This document shows, in pieces, positions 26,167-34,680 of a stretch of DNA of 64,000 nucleotides (positions are counted from its first letter, which is position 1; every line of letters begins with the position of its first letter). The translations under genes were made by a program, and so were the position numbers. The notes beneath the pieces are model-generated. The model had not been told where the DNA came from and ran no database searches. It worked only from the letters and a program-made list of their open reading frames with translations. This DNA is from Pseudomonas massiliensis (GTDB taxonomy: Bacteria; Pseudomonadota; Gammaproteobacteria; Pseudomonadales; Pseudomonadaceae): assembly GCF_000826105.1 (NCBI RefSeq), contig NZ_CCYK01000007.1, positions 2,046,001 through 2,110,000 of the forward strand. Direction: 5' to 3'.

Positions 26167-27438
26167 ATGGCACGAATCATCGGCGGCCTCGCGGTTTCGC
26201 ACACACCCACCATTGGCTTCGCGGTGGACCACAACAAGCAGAACGACCCTGCCTGGGCGCCGATCTTCGAAAACTTCGGCCCCATCTGCCGGTGGCTGGA
26301 AGAGCGCAAGCCTGACGTCCTCTTCTATATCTACAACGACCACGTAACCTCCTTTTTCTTCGACCACTACTCGGCGTTCGCATTGGGTGTGGACGAGCGC
26401 TACGAAGTCGCGGACGAAGGCGGCGGCCCGCGCGACCTGCCGGCCATCGAAGGTCATGCGGCCCTGTCCCGGCACATCGGGGAAAGCCTGATGGCCGAGG
26501 AGTTCGACATGTCGTTCTTCCGGGACAAGCCCATCGACCACGGCCTGTTTTCTCCAATGTCGGCCCTGCTGCCGCACACCGACGGCTGGCCGGTAAAGGT
26601 GGTGCCGCTGCAGATGGGCGTACTGCAGTTCCCCATTCCGAGCGCCAGCCGCTGCTACAAGCTGGGCAAGGCGCTGCGCCGGGCCATTGAAAGCTTCCCG
26701 GAAGACATCGATGTCGCCATCGTGGCCACAGGGGGTGTTTCGCATCAGGTCCACGGTGAACGCTGTGGCTTCAACAACACCGACTGGGACGCTCAGTTCC
26801 TCAGTTCGCTGGTGCACGACCCCGAGCCTCTGACCCAGATGAGCATCGCCGAATTTGCCACCCTTGGCGGTCTGGAAGGCGCCGAAGTGGTCACCTGGCT
26901 GATCATGCGCGGTGCCCTGTCGGCCAACGTCGACCTGCTCCACCATGGTTATTACCTGCCTTCAATGACCGGTATCGCCACCCTGATACTGGAGAACCAG
27001 GCCCGGCCGTTGCCGGTCGACCTGGCCGAGCGCTATCGGGCCAAGGCCGGTGAACAACTCAAGGGGATCGAAGCGCTGAAGGGCACCTACCCCTTCGACC
27101 TGGCCCGCAGTGCCAAGGGCTATCGCCTGAACCGCTTCCTGCACCAGTTGATCAAGCCGGAGTTCCGCGAGCGCTTCCGCGATGAACCCGAAGCCCTGTT
27201 CGCTGAGCATCAGCTCAGCGAAGAAGAACGCGAACTGGTTCGCCGTCGCGACTGGCGCGGGATGATTCACTACGGCGTGATCTTCTTCCTGCTGGAGAAA
27301 CTGGGTGCCGTGGTAGGCGTCACCAACCTGCACATCTACGCCAATATGCGCGGCCAGAGCCTGGAAGACTTCCAGGCCACCCGCAATCAGAAGGTGCTGT
27401 ATTCGGTGGCAGGCAAGGAGCCAGCGTCCAAAGACTGA
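26167..27438 (+). CDS. galA: Gallate dioxygenase GalA
   Basis: This 423-residue protein is a LigB-type ring-cleavage dioxygenase with a fused LigA-like C-terminal part. LigB iron ligands are in GGLAVSHTPTIGFA (His) and IYNDHVTSFF (His), with a later GGVSHQVHG. From about residue 300 (GTYPFDLARSAKGYRLNRFL) the LigA-like domain follows, ending in YGVIFFLLEKLGAVVG. The enzyme cleaves gallate between C4 and C5 to 4-oxalomesaconate using Fe(II) and O2, without prior conversion to protocatechuate. The length fits GalA (about 420). It is coupled to galT. The usual porin gene galP does not follow. Confidence 0.95.
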   Translation: MARIIGGLAVSHTPTIGFAVDHNKQNDPAWAPIFENFGPICRWLEERKPDVLFYIYNDHVTSFFFDHYSAFALGVDERYEVADEGGGPRDLPAIEGHAALSRHIGESLMAEEFDMSFFRDKPIDHGLFSPMSALLPHTDGWPVKVVPLQMGVLQFPIPSASRCYKLGKALRRAIESFPEDIDVAIVATGGVSHQVHGERCGFNNTDWDAQFLSSLVHDPEPLTQMSIAEFATLGGLEGAEVVTWLIMRGALSANVDLLHHGYYLPSMTGIATLILENQARPLPVDLAERYRAKAGEQLKGIEALKGTYPFDLARSAKGYRLNRFLHQLIKPEFRERFRDEPEALFAEHQLSEEERELVRRRDWRGMIHYGVIFFLLEKLGAVVGVTNLHIYANMRGQSLEDFQATRNQKVLYSVAGKEPASKD

Positions 27439-27612
27439 TTGCTTACTGATGTAGGAGAAGGGCGAGGCTCCCCGATCGGCCGGCAGCGGGATTCCTACTG
27501 CCGGTCAACCGACAACAGCCCAGCGACTTCGCGAGCCACACCCGCCTTCGCCAGGGTCCACGACACCCTTGAAGGTCGGCGTGGCTCGCTTTTTCTTAAC
27601 GCCGCCCGGCCC

Positions 27613-28797
27613 TCAGGTCTTCTCCACCACCCGGCGAATCTCCTCCATCAGCGCCTGGGCCGCGGGCGAGTGCAAGGCATTGGCCCGATGGATCAGGCCA
27701 ATGGCGCGGCTGGTGTGGCGCAACTGCAGCGGCAGGCGTTGCAGGCTGCCGTTGGCGATCTCGTATTCAAGCTGGTGCGCCGATACGGCCGTGAGCATGT
27801 CCGAGCTCAGCAACAGGCCGCGGATCAGCGCCAGGTCACCGGTTTCCACCACGGGTACCGGAGGCTCGAGCCCCATGGCTTCGAAGAAGCCTTCGAGCAG
27901 CTGACGCGCCGGAGTGGCCGCCCGTGGCAGGATCCAGCGGGCATTGGCCAGGTCGGCAGGGCTTACACCCTGGTCGAGCAAGGGGTGGCCCCGTTGCGCC
28001 AGCACCACCATTTCCTCATTGAGCAAGGCCTCGCCATGCAGGTCCGAGGCGTACTCGCTCGGCCGCAAGGCGCCGAGGATGAAATCCAGGTCACCGGCCC
28101 TGAGTTCACTGGCCAACCACTCGAATGGGCTCTCGTGGGTGGCGATGCGTACCTGAGGATGGGCTTGCAGCAACGCGGCGATGGCCTGGGGCAGAATGCG
28201 GGTTCGACACAGCGGCAGTGCGCCTATGGTCACCACCCCTTCCAAGCTGCCACGCAGGGCGGCCAGGTCCGCATCGATGTGGCGCAGCTCATTCAGGGCG
28301 CGGCGAATCGGCACCAGGATGTCGGTGGCGATCCGGGTCGGTAGCAGGCCCCGGGGCGTGCGTTCGAACAACACCTGGCCGCTGCCGTTTTCCAGTACCT
28401 TGAGCGCGGAACTGACCGCCGGCTGGGTCAGGCCGAAGTGGCTGGCCACGGTTTGCATATGCCGGCTCGCGCATAGCCGTACGAACACTTCCAGGCGTCG
28501 CCCGTTGAGCAGGTACAGGGGCTCGGCCCCCGAAGCGTCACCCAGCAACACCGGCACGCGGGCCAGCTCGGCCAGGGCCGCGCGGGCCCGAGGCAGCACC
28601 CGCTTGCCGTATTCGGTCAGCAGCATGCCATTGGCGCGCCGCTCGAACAGCACCGCGCCCAGCCGCTGCTCCAGGTCCGCGACTGCACGGGTGACCACGG
28701 ATTGCGCTCGATAGAGGGTTTCGCAGGCGCGGGAAATACTCCCCAGCTCAGCGACCCGCACGAAGGCACGGATTTGCATAAGGTTTGGCACGTCCAT
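27613..28797 (-). CDS. galR: GalR-type LysR activator with two N-terminal HTH domains
   Basis: At 394 residues it is about 90 longer than a normal LysR protein. The extra length is a second DNA-binding domain. The first runs from about 7 to 66 (LMQIRAFVRVAELGSISRAC, AQSVVTRAVADLEQRLG). The second runs from about 99 to 158 (RRLEVFVRLCASRHMQTVAS, LTQPAVSSALKVLENGSG). A normal effector domain follows (GVVTIGALPLCRTRILPQA). It lies between galTA and galBCD and is divergent from galB, the position of GalR, the activator of gallate genes in P. putida. ATG 28797 is used. The duplication is seen directly; its role is unknown to me. Confidence 0.88.
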   Translation of the reverse strand: MDVPNLMQIRAFVRVAELGSISRACETLYRAQSVVTRAVADLEQRLGAVLFERRANGMLLTEYGKRVLPRARAALAELARVPVLLGDASGAEPLYLLNGRRLEVFVRLCASRHMQTVASHFGLTQPAVSSALKVLENGSGQVLFERTPRGLLPTRIATDILVPIRRALNELRHIDADLAALRGSLEGVVTIGALPLCRTRILPQAIAALLQAHPQVRIATHESPFEWLASELRAGDLDFILGALRPSEYASDLHGEALLNEEMVVLAQRGHPLLDQGVSPADLANARWILPRAATPARQLLEGFFEAMGLEPPVPVVETGDLALIRGLLLSSDMLTAVSAHQLEYEIANGSLQRLPLQLRHTSRAIGLIHRANALHSPAAQALMEEIRRVVEKT

Positions 28798-28927
28798 CGG
28801 ATCACCCGGGCCAGCCGAGGCCGCCCTCCTAAAATTCGATAATTAAAACGCATACCAGTCGCAAGCCATCGCATTATGCCAGCGCGGCGCTGCATGCAAA
28901 CCTTCGTTATCGCAAGAGGAGCCGTCC

Positions 28928-29668
28928 ATGTCTGAATCCAACAAGAAAACAGCGCTGGTGGTCAGCGCCCATTCCGCCGACTTCGTCTGGCGCGCCGGTG
29001 GCGCCATCGCCCTGCACGCCCAGCAAGGCTATGACGTCCATATCGTGTGCCTGTCCTACGGCGAGCGTGGCGAATCCGCCAAGCTATGGCGCAAGGGCGC
29101 GGAAATGACCGAAGCCAAGGTCAAGGAGTCCCGCCAGCAGGAAGCCGAAGCGGCGGCGAAGATCCTGGGGGCCACTGTCGAATTCTTCGACCTGGGCGAT
29201 TACCCGCTCAAGATCGACAACGACGCACTGCTGCGCCTGGCCCGCGTCTACCGTCGCATCCTGCCTGAGTTCGTGCTCAGCCACTCGCGACTGGACCCGT
29301 ACAACTACGACCACCCCCGCGCCCTGGCCCTGGCCGAGGAAGCCCGCATCATTGCCCAGGCCGAAGGCTTCGACCCAGGCCAGAAGATTGTGGGCGCGCC
29401 GCCGGTTTACAGCTTCGAGCCTCATCAGCCCGAGCAATGCGGCTGGTGCCCGGATGTACTGCTGGATATCACCTCGGTCTGGGAGCAGAAGTATGCCGCC
29501 ATCCAGTGCATGGCCGGCCAAGAGCACCTCTGGGAGTACTACACCCGCGTCGCCCTCCAGCGCGGCGTGCAGGCCAAGCGCAACGTGGGCATCACGTCCA
29601 CCAAGAACATCATCTATGGCGAAGGCTACCAGAGCGTCTTCCCACGGGTAACGGAGAACCTGGGATGA
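28928..29668 (+). CDS. galB: 4-Oxalomesaconate hydratase GalB (PIG-L/LmbE-fold)
   Basis: This 246-residue protein has the zinc motif of the PIG-L fold, SAHSADFVWRAGG (variant of the AHPDD motif), and a late YNYDHPRALALAEEARII with the third ligand. GalB is the unusual hydratase of this fold that adds water to the 4-oxalomesaconate enol to give 4-carboxy-4-hydroxy-2-oxoadipate. ATG 28928 follows a GAGGAGCC site. Its TGA overlaps the ATG of galC (ATGA). It is divergent from galR, which should activate it. Confidence 0.93.
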   Translation: MSESNKKTALVVSAHSADFVWRAGGAIALHAQQGYDVHIVCLSYGERGESAKLWRKGAEMTEAKVKESRQQEAEAAAKILGATVEFFDLGDYPLKIDNDALLRLARVYRRILPEFVLSHSRLDPYNYDHPRALALAEEARIIAQAEGFDPGQKIVGAPPVYSFEPHQPEQCGWCPDVLLDITSVWEQKYAAIQCMAGQEHLWEYYTRVALQRGVQAKRNVGITSTKNIIYGEGYQSVFPRVTENLG

Positions 29669-30381
29669 GCGCGCTGATCGGCAAGACCGGCATAGTGGTA
29701 CGGAACATTGAGCGGGCCGACGCCGCCTCCATCGAGGAGCTGGCCACCCTGGGGGTGGCCACGGTTCACGAAGCCCAGGGCCGCAAGGGCCTGCTGCGTA
29801 GAGACATTCGCCCTATCCAGCAGGACTTCGGCATTGCCGGCAGCGCGGTGACCGTGCTGGTGGCGCCGGGGGACAACTGGATGTTCCATGTGGCAGTGGA
29901 GCTTTGCCAGCCCGGCGACATCCTGGTCGTGGCGCCCTCCTCCCCCTGCGCCGACGGCTATTTCGGCGACCTGCTGGCCACCTCGCTCAAGGCCCGCGGC
30001 GTGGCCGCGCTGGTCATCGACGCAGGCGTGCGCGACTTCCGCACCTTGCGCGAGATGGGCTTCCCGGTATGGTCGCGGGCAATCAGCGCCCAGGGCACGG
30101 TGAAGGAAACCCTGGGCTCGGTGAACATTCCGCTGGTCTGCGGCGACCAGCTGATCCATCCGGGCGATGCCATCGTGGCTGACGACGACGGCGTGGTGGT
30201 TGTCCGTCGCGGCGAGGTCGAACCAGTACTGGCCGCCACGCGCAAGCGCGCTGACGTGGAAGAACAGAAGCGCCTGCGGCTGGCCTCTGGCGAGCTGGGA
30301 CTGGACATCTACGACATGCGCCCGCGCCTGGCAGAGAAGGGCCTGCGCTACGTGGACCGCCTCGAAGACCTGGAGCAATGA
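29665..30381 (+). CDS. galC: 4-Carboxy-4-hydroxy-2-oxoadipate (CHA) aldolase GalC
   Basis: This 238-residue HMG/CHA aldolase belongs to the RraA-like fold. The signature is GDILVVAPSSPCADGYFGDLLATSLKARG, with the later VIDAGVRDFRTLREMGFPVW supplying the conserved Arg and Asp for divalent metal and pyruvate enolate. It cleaves CHA to pyruvate and oxaloacetate, the last step of gallate breakdown. It overlaps galB by 4 bases, and galD begins 2 bases after its stop. Confidence 0.94.
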   Translation: MSALIGKTGIVVRNIERADAASIEELATLGVATVHEAQGRKGLLRRDIRPIQQDFGIAGSAVTVLVAPGDNWMFHVAVELCQPGDILVVAPSSPCADGYFGDLLATSLKARGVAALVIDAGVRDFRTLREMGFPVWSRAISAQGTVKETLGSVNIPLVCGDQLIHPGDAIVADDDGVVVVRRGEVEPVLAATRKRADVEEQKRLRLASGELGLDIYDMRPRLAEKGLRYVDRLEDLEQ

Positions 30382-30382
30382 G

Positions 30383-31456
30383 ATGAGCCAACGCGCCATT
30401 CCCTGTCTGATGATGCGTGGAGGCACCTCCAAGGGCGCCTACTTCCTGGCCAGTGACCTGCCACAAGACCCACAGGTGCGAGACAAGGTGCTGCTGGCGG
30501 TGATGGGCTCTCCGGACCCACGCCAGATCGATGGCATCGGTGGCGCGGACTCTCTCACCAGCAAGGTGGCCATTATCCAGCCCTCGACCCGCCCGGACGC
30601 CGACGTGGACTACCTCTTTGGCCAGGTGGTAGTGGCCGAGCCGCGGGTGGACTACGGGCAGAACTGCGGCAACATCCTCGCCGGGGTTGGCCCTTTCGCC
30701 ATCGAGCGGGGCCTGGTGTCGGCCACCGGTGAGTTGACCCTGGTGCGTATCCATATGGTCAATACCGGCCAGATCGCGATTGCCCAGGTGCCGACCCAGG
30801 ACGGCGCCGTTCGCTATGAAGGCGCCGCGCGGATCGACGGCGTACCCGGCACCGCCGCCCCGCTGCTGGTGGAGTTCACCGACGTTGCCGGGTCCAGTTG
30901 CGGCAGCCTGCTGCCCACTGGCAATGCGGTCGACCTGTTCGACGGCGTAGAGGTGACCTGCATCGACAACGGCATGCCCGTGATCGTACTGCGGGCCAGC
31001 GACCTCGGCGTTAGCGGCTATGAGAGCCCGGCCGAGCTGGACGCCAACGAAGCGCTCAAGGCGCGGATCGAATCCATCCGGCTGCAGGCTGGGCCGTTGA
31101 TGAACCTGGGCGATGTCAGCCAGCGCAGCGTGCCGAAGATGTGCCTGGTGGCCGAACCGCGTGACGGCGGAGCCATTCATACCCGCAGTTTCATTCCCCA
31201 CCGCTGCCATGCCTCCATCGGTGTGTTCGCAGCCGTGAGCGTGGCCTCGGCCTGTCTGCTCGAAGGCGGGGTGGCCAAGGCGGTCGCCTTCGTCCCCACG
31301 GGCGACCGACCGCTGTTGTCCGTCGAGCATCCTGGCGGTGAATTCTCCGTCGAGCTGCATCTGGACAACGGCCAGATCGCCGGCTGTGGCCTGCTGCGCA
31401 CGGCCCGGCTGTTGTATGACGGGAAGGTGCAGATACCCCGGGGGGTGTGGCCCTAG
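30383..31456 (+). CDS. galD: 4-Oxalomesaconate tautomerase GalD (PrpF family)
   Basis: This 357-residue PrpF-fold isomerase opens with RAIPCLMMRGGTSKGAYFLA, then GIGGADSLTSKVAIIQPS, and has the catalytic cysteine in YGQNCGNILAGVGPFAIE. GalD converts the keto form of 4-oxalomesaconate to the enol used by GalB. It starts 2 bases after galC, so galBCD is one operon. The frame could be read from 30167 inside galC; ATG 30383 with an upstream GGAGCAA gives the family length. Confidence 0.94.
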   Translation: MSQRAIPCLMMRGGTSKGAYFLASDLPQDPQVRDKVLLAVMGSPDPRQIDGIGGADSLTSKVAIIQPSTRPDADVDYLFGQVVVAEPRVDYGQNCGNILAGVGPFAIERGLVSATGELTLVRIHMVNTGQIAIAQVPTQDGAVRYEGAARIDGVPGTAAPLLVEFTDVAGSSCGSLLPTGNAVDLFDGVEVTCIDNGMPVIVLRASDLGVSGYESPAELDANEALKARIESIRLQAGPLMNLGDVSQRSVPKMCLVAEPRDGGAIHTRSFIPHRCHASIGVFAAVSVASACLLEGGVAKAVAFVPTGDRPLLSVEHPGGEFSVELHLDNGQIAGCGLLRTARLLYDGKVQIPRGVWP

Positions 31457-31642
31457 GCAGCATGAGACCTGGCTCGATACTCGGTGACTCCCTTCGACTG
31501 GACTCACCTGGCAGATACCCTGGCGGCCAAGCGCAATGTCTAGGCCGTGGCGTTCAGCTTGGTCCGAGGCCTTGCCGAGTCACCGCCAAGGCTTGCTATA
31601 GTGCCCCCGCCTGCGCTCCGCGGCGCACCCGGGGATTCGACC

Positions 31643-32593
31643 ATGAGAGACATCGCCATCCTGCTCTACCCAGACATGCTCATGCTGGACATGGCCGGGC
31701 CCGCGGAAGTGTTCTCCATTGCCAATCGCTACCTGGGTCAGGAGCAGGGTTACCGCATTACCACTCTTGCCGCCCCGGCGAGCCGTATACAAGCCTCGAA
31801 CGGTATCACCTTGCACGCCGACCTTCGGCTGGAGGACGCGCCGCTGGCCTGGGACCTGTTGCTGGTGCCCGGCGGGCCGGGGGCCTATAACGGACAACAT
31901 CAGACCGACCTCACCTGGTTGCGGGAGGCCGCCGGTGCTTCGCGTCGCCATGGGTCCATCTGCACCGGTGCCTTCATGTTGGGCGAGGCCGGGCTTCTCG
32001 AGGATCGTCGCGTCACCACTCACTGGCACTACATCAGTCGGCTGAAACAGCGTTACCCTCGGGTGACGCTGGAAACCGACCGGATCTTCGTGAAGGATGG
32101 CAACCTGTTGACCTCCGGAGGCATTACCGCCGGGATCGACATGGCCTTGTCCGTGGTCAGCGAAGACCACGGGCGTGGCGTGGCGCTGGATGTGGCCAAG
32201 GTGCTACTGGTGGTCATGCAACGCCAGGGCGGCCAGGCGCAATTCAGCCCGCTGGTCGCTGAGCTGGCGATGGACGACTCGCCCATCGCCCAGGTGCAGC
32301 GCTATGTGCTGGAGCATCTGGAAGAGCCCTTCAATGTCGAACGGCTGGCCGGCCTCGCGGCCATGAGTGCGCGCCATTTCGCCAGGCAGTTCAAGCGGGA
32401 AAGCGGCACCACCCCCATGGAGTTCATCCAGCGCGCCCGGGTGGACCGCGCCCGCCAGTTATTGGAAAGCGGCGACCTTCCCCTCAAGACAGTGGCCTTC
32501 CGCAGCGGCTTCGGCAGTACCCGCCACATGCGCCTGGCATTCAACGATCGTCTCGGGCTGACGCCGGATCAATATCGGCGGCAGTTCGGGTGA
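31643..32593 (+). CDS. GlxA-type regulator: DJ-1/PfpI-like domain plus AraC HTH
   Basis: A 316-residue regulator. An N-terminal GATase1/DJ-1-like sensor (MRDIAILLYPDMLMLDMAGP, then LLVPGGPGAYNG and GSICTGAFMLGEAGLL with a cysteine) is followed by an AraC DNA-binding domain from about 215 (FNVERLAGLAAMSARHFARQ, LKTVAFRSGFGSTRHMRLAF). Such proteins often control degradation of quaternary amines, arginine or thiol compounds. The start ATG 31643 follows GGGGATTCGACC; 32 upstream in-frame residues are not family-like. It follows galD by 186 bases but is probably a separate unit. Confidence 0.85.
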   Translation: MRDIAILLYPDMLMLDMAGPAEVFSIANRYLGQEQGYRITTLAAPASRIQASNGITLHADLRLEDAPLAWDLLLVPGGPGAYNGQHQTDLTWLREAAGASRRHGSICTGAFMLGEAGLLEDRRVTTHWHYISRLKQRYPRVTLETDRIFVKDGNLLTSGGITAGIDMALSVVSEDHGRGVALDVAKVLLVVMQRQGGQAQFSPLVAELAMDDSPIAQVQRYVLEHLEEPFNVERLAGLAAMSARHFARQFKRESGTTPMEFIQRARVDRARQLLESGDLPLKTVAFRSGFGSTRHMRLAFNDRLGLTPDQYRRQFG

Positions 32594-32642
32594 AGGTCGC
32601 GGTCGTTCGTTTTAAGGCATATCTCAACGCCCTGTAACCTTC

Positions 32643-32717
32643 GGGGGCTTCGCCCCGCTCCTACACCCGCGCAACCATGTAGGAGACGGGCACCGCCGCA
32701 GACGGAGCTCGCGAAGA
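32643..32717. repeat. REP-like inverted pair (REPIN type)
   Basis: GGGGGCTTCGCCCCGCTCCTACA (32643-32665) and a TGTAGGAGACGGG...GGAGCTCGCGAAG unit (32679-32717) face each other. The same pair with small changes occurs at 51626-51702, after another regulator gene. This is the layout of Pseudomonas REP pairs in intergenic space. Confidence 0.6.
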
Positions 32718-32750
32718 CCTTTGCTGGCACCATGCCGCATCCTTCGCTAT

Positions 32751-33176
32751 CTAGGCACAACCACAGCTCAAGCTCGCCCCCTCCTGCACACTCAAAGCGA
32801 ACCCCTCATCCAGCCAGCCGGTGATGCCGCCGAGCATTTCCTTGACCTTGAAGCCCAGCGCCGCCAGGCGCACGGCGGCGCGGTGCACGCCATTGCAGTG
32901 GGGGCCGGCGCAATAGACCACGAAGAGCGTGTCGGCCCCATAGCCGGCCAGGCCCTCCCGGGTAAGGCTGCGTTGGGGGAGATTGATGGCGCCGGGAATG
33001 TGCCCCGCGGCGAAGGCTTCGGCACTGCGTACATCCACCAAGACGTAGTCAACCTGGCCACTGAGCTGGCTGTGATAGACGTCCGAGCAGTCGGTCTCGA
33101 AGGCCAGGCGATTGCTGAAGTGCATCAAGGCTACGCTGGGCAAGGCGGCTGGGGTGTGGCTGACGAGGCTGGTCAT
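32751..33176 (-). CDS. Rhodanese-like protein
   Basis: A 141-residue single-domain rhodanese. DYVLVDVRSAEAFAAGHIPGAINLPQ is the fold signature, and the active-site loop is CAGPHCNG with the presumed persulfide Cys89 and a second cysteine at 94. It ends in SCGCA, adding two cysteines. It transfers sulfane sulfur to a thiol or acceptor. It is divergent from the FtrA-like regulator at 33271 with 94 bases between and is probably controlled by it. It may connect to the sulfane-sulfur module at 4-7 kb only by chemistry, not by location. Confidence 0.88.
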   Translation of the reverse strand: MTSLVSHTPAALPSVALMHFSNRLAFETDCSDVYHSQLSGQVDYVLVDVRSAEAFAAGHIPGAINLPQRSLTREGLAGYGADTLFVVYCAGPHCNGVHRAAVRLAALGFKVKEMLGGITGWLDEGFALSVQEGASLSCGCA

Positions 33177-33270
33177 GATCTTGCTCCTGTGTGATCTGGC
33201 CCTACTGTATTTCCCTGGCGCTTATGGCTACAGTGGCGACTCTGACAGGTACCGGCAGGTTTCCGCCAAA

Positions 33271-34257
33271 ATGCAGCCTACTCCCGGCATAGTCGCCATC
33301 GTCGCCTACGACGGCCTCTGCACATTCGAATTCGGCATCGCCGTGGAGATCTTCGGCCTGGCGCGGCCGGAGTTCGAATTTCCCTGGTACCGGCACCGGA
33401 TTCTCGCGGCGGATGCCGGCCCGCTGCGAGCCATGGGCGGCATCCAGGTGCTTGCCGACGCTGGGCTGGACGGGCTGGACGAGGCACACACGGTCGTGAT
33501 TCCGGGCTGGCGCAGCCGCGAGCAGGGGCCTCCCGCCGCGCTGCTGGAGGCCTTGTGCCGGGCACAGCAGCGCGGCGCGCGCCTGCTGTCGATTTGCTCG
33601 GGTGTGTTCGTGCTGGCGGCGGCGGGCTTGCTGGACGGCAAGCGAGCCACCACCCACTGGCGCTACACGGCGGAGCTCGCGGCACGCTACCCGGCAATCG
33701 AAGTGGACCCTGACGTACTCTACGTGGACGCCGGCCAGATCATCACTTCCGCTGGTAGCGCAGCCGGGATCGACGCCTGCCTGCATCTGGTCAGTCGGGA
33801 TTTCGGCACGGCGGTGGCCAACAGCGTGGCGCGTCGGCTGGTGATGGCGCCGCAGCGCGGTGGCGGGCAATTGCAATTCATTCCGGCGCCAGTGGCCCAG
33901 GACGCTCGCAATGATCTGACTCCGGTGCTGGACTGGGCCAGACGGCACCTGCACCAGCCCATCACCGTGAGCAGCCTGGCCGAACGCGCCCTGATGAGCG
34001 AGCGCACCTTCCTGCGCCGGTTCAGCGAAGCCACGGGGCTTGCCCCCAAGGCCTGGCTGCAGCAGGCACGCCTTGCCCTGGCGCGCGAGCTGCTGGAAAC
34101 CGGCAACCTGCCCCTCGAACGCCTGGCAGAGCGCTGCGGCTATGGCTCGACGGAAGCCTTCCGCCTGGCCTTTCGCAAGCACAGCGGGCTGGCGCCGTCG
34201 GCCTATCGCGCACGTTTCGGGCAAGTCTCAGGGACTTCGAGCGCGGCGCCGGCCTAA
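33271..34257 (+). CDS. ftrA: FtrA-like transcriptional activator (GATase1-AraC)
   Basis: A 328-residue GlxA-family regulator. The sensor domain starts with GIVAIVAYDGLCTFEFGIAV and has LLSICSGVFVLAAAGLLDGK. The C-terminal AraC domain has ITVSSLAERALMSERTFLRR and LERLAERCGYGSTEAFRLAF. This protein type, with the FEFGIAVEIFG string, is usually named FtrA and sits beside a rhodanese, as here. The longer frame from 33112 overlaps the rhodanese gene. ATG 33271, close to the family start, is preferred. It probably controls the divergent rhodanese gene. Confidence 0.82.
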   Translation: MQPTPGIVAIVAYDGLCTFEFGIAVEIFGLARPEFEFPWYRHRILAADAGPLRAMGGIQVLADAGLDGLDEAHTVVIPGWRSREQGPPAALLEALCRAQQRGARLLSICSGVFVLAAAGLLDGKRATTHWRYTAELAARYPAIEVDPDVLYVDAGQIITSAGSAAGIDACLHLVSRDFGTAVANSVARRLVMAPQRGGGQLQFIPAPVAQDARNDLTPVLDWARRHLHQPITVSSLAERALMSERTFLRRFSEATGLAPKAWLQQARLALARELLETGNLPLERLAERCGYGSTEAFRLAFRKHSGLAPSAYRARFGQVSGTSSAAPA

Positions 34258-34363
34258 GCGGGCCCGAGGCCTCTTCCAGGGAACGACCCGCCGACATCGG
34301 CTGTCGGTTAGAACAGCAGCGGCGCAAAGCCGTGACGCTTTCAGGTTCCCTTAGGAGTAAACG

Positions 34364-34654
34364 ATGAAGTTCCAAAAACAGGCCATGGCCGGCCTCTACC
34401 TGGCCACCTCGCTGTTCACCGCTCATGCCCTGGCAGCCGATGACAGCGCGCACAAGCATGACACAGGTGTGCACACCGAGATCCGTGACGGGGCCAATGA
34501 GACCCCTGAAAGCAACAAGGGCAAAGGTGGCGGCCTCCTTGACATGGGCCCGGTGAAACAACGGGCCGAAGACCAGAAGCCGGGCAAGTCGGAGAAGAAG
34601 TACGAGAACCAATACGAAACCGACCGTACCAAGAAGAAAGGCGAAGGCCAGTAA
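34364..34654 (+). CDS. Small exported hydrophilic protein
   Basis: This 96-residue protein has an N-terminal signal peptide of about 24 residues (MKFQKQAMAGLYLATSLFTA, cleaved at HALAA). The mature part is Lys, Glu, Gly and Asp rich without hydrophobic segments, so probably disordered in the periplasm. TTAGGAGTAAACG before ATG 34364 is a strong ribosome-binding site. Its function is unknown to me. It ends convergently with opmB; a short GC hairpin (34661-34676) separates them. Confidence 0.65.
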   Translation: MKFQKQAMAGLYLATSLFTAHALAADDSAHKHDTGVHTEIRDGANETPESNKGKGGGLLDMGPVKQRAEDQKPGKSEKKYENQYETDRTKKKGEGQ

Positions 34655-34680
34655 GGCCAGCGCGCCCTCAGGCGCGTCGC

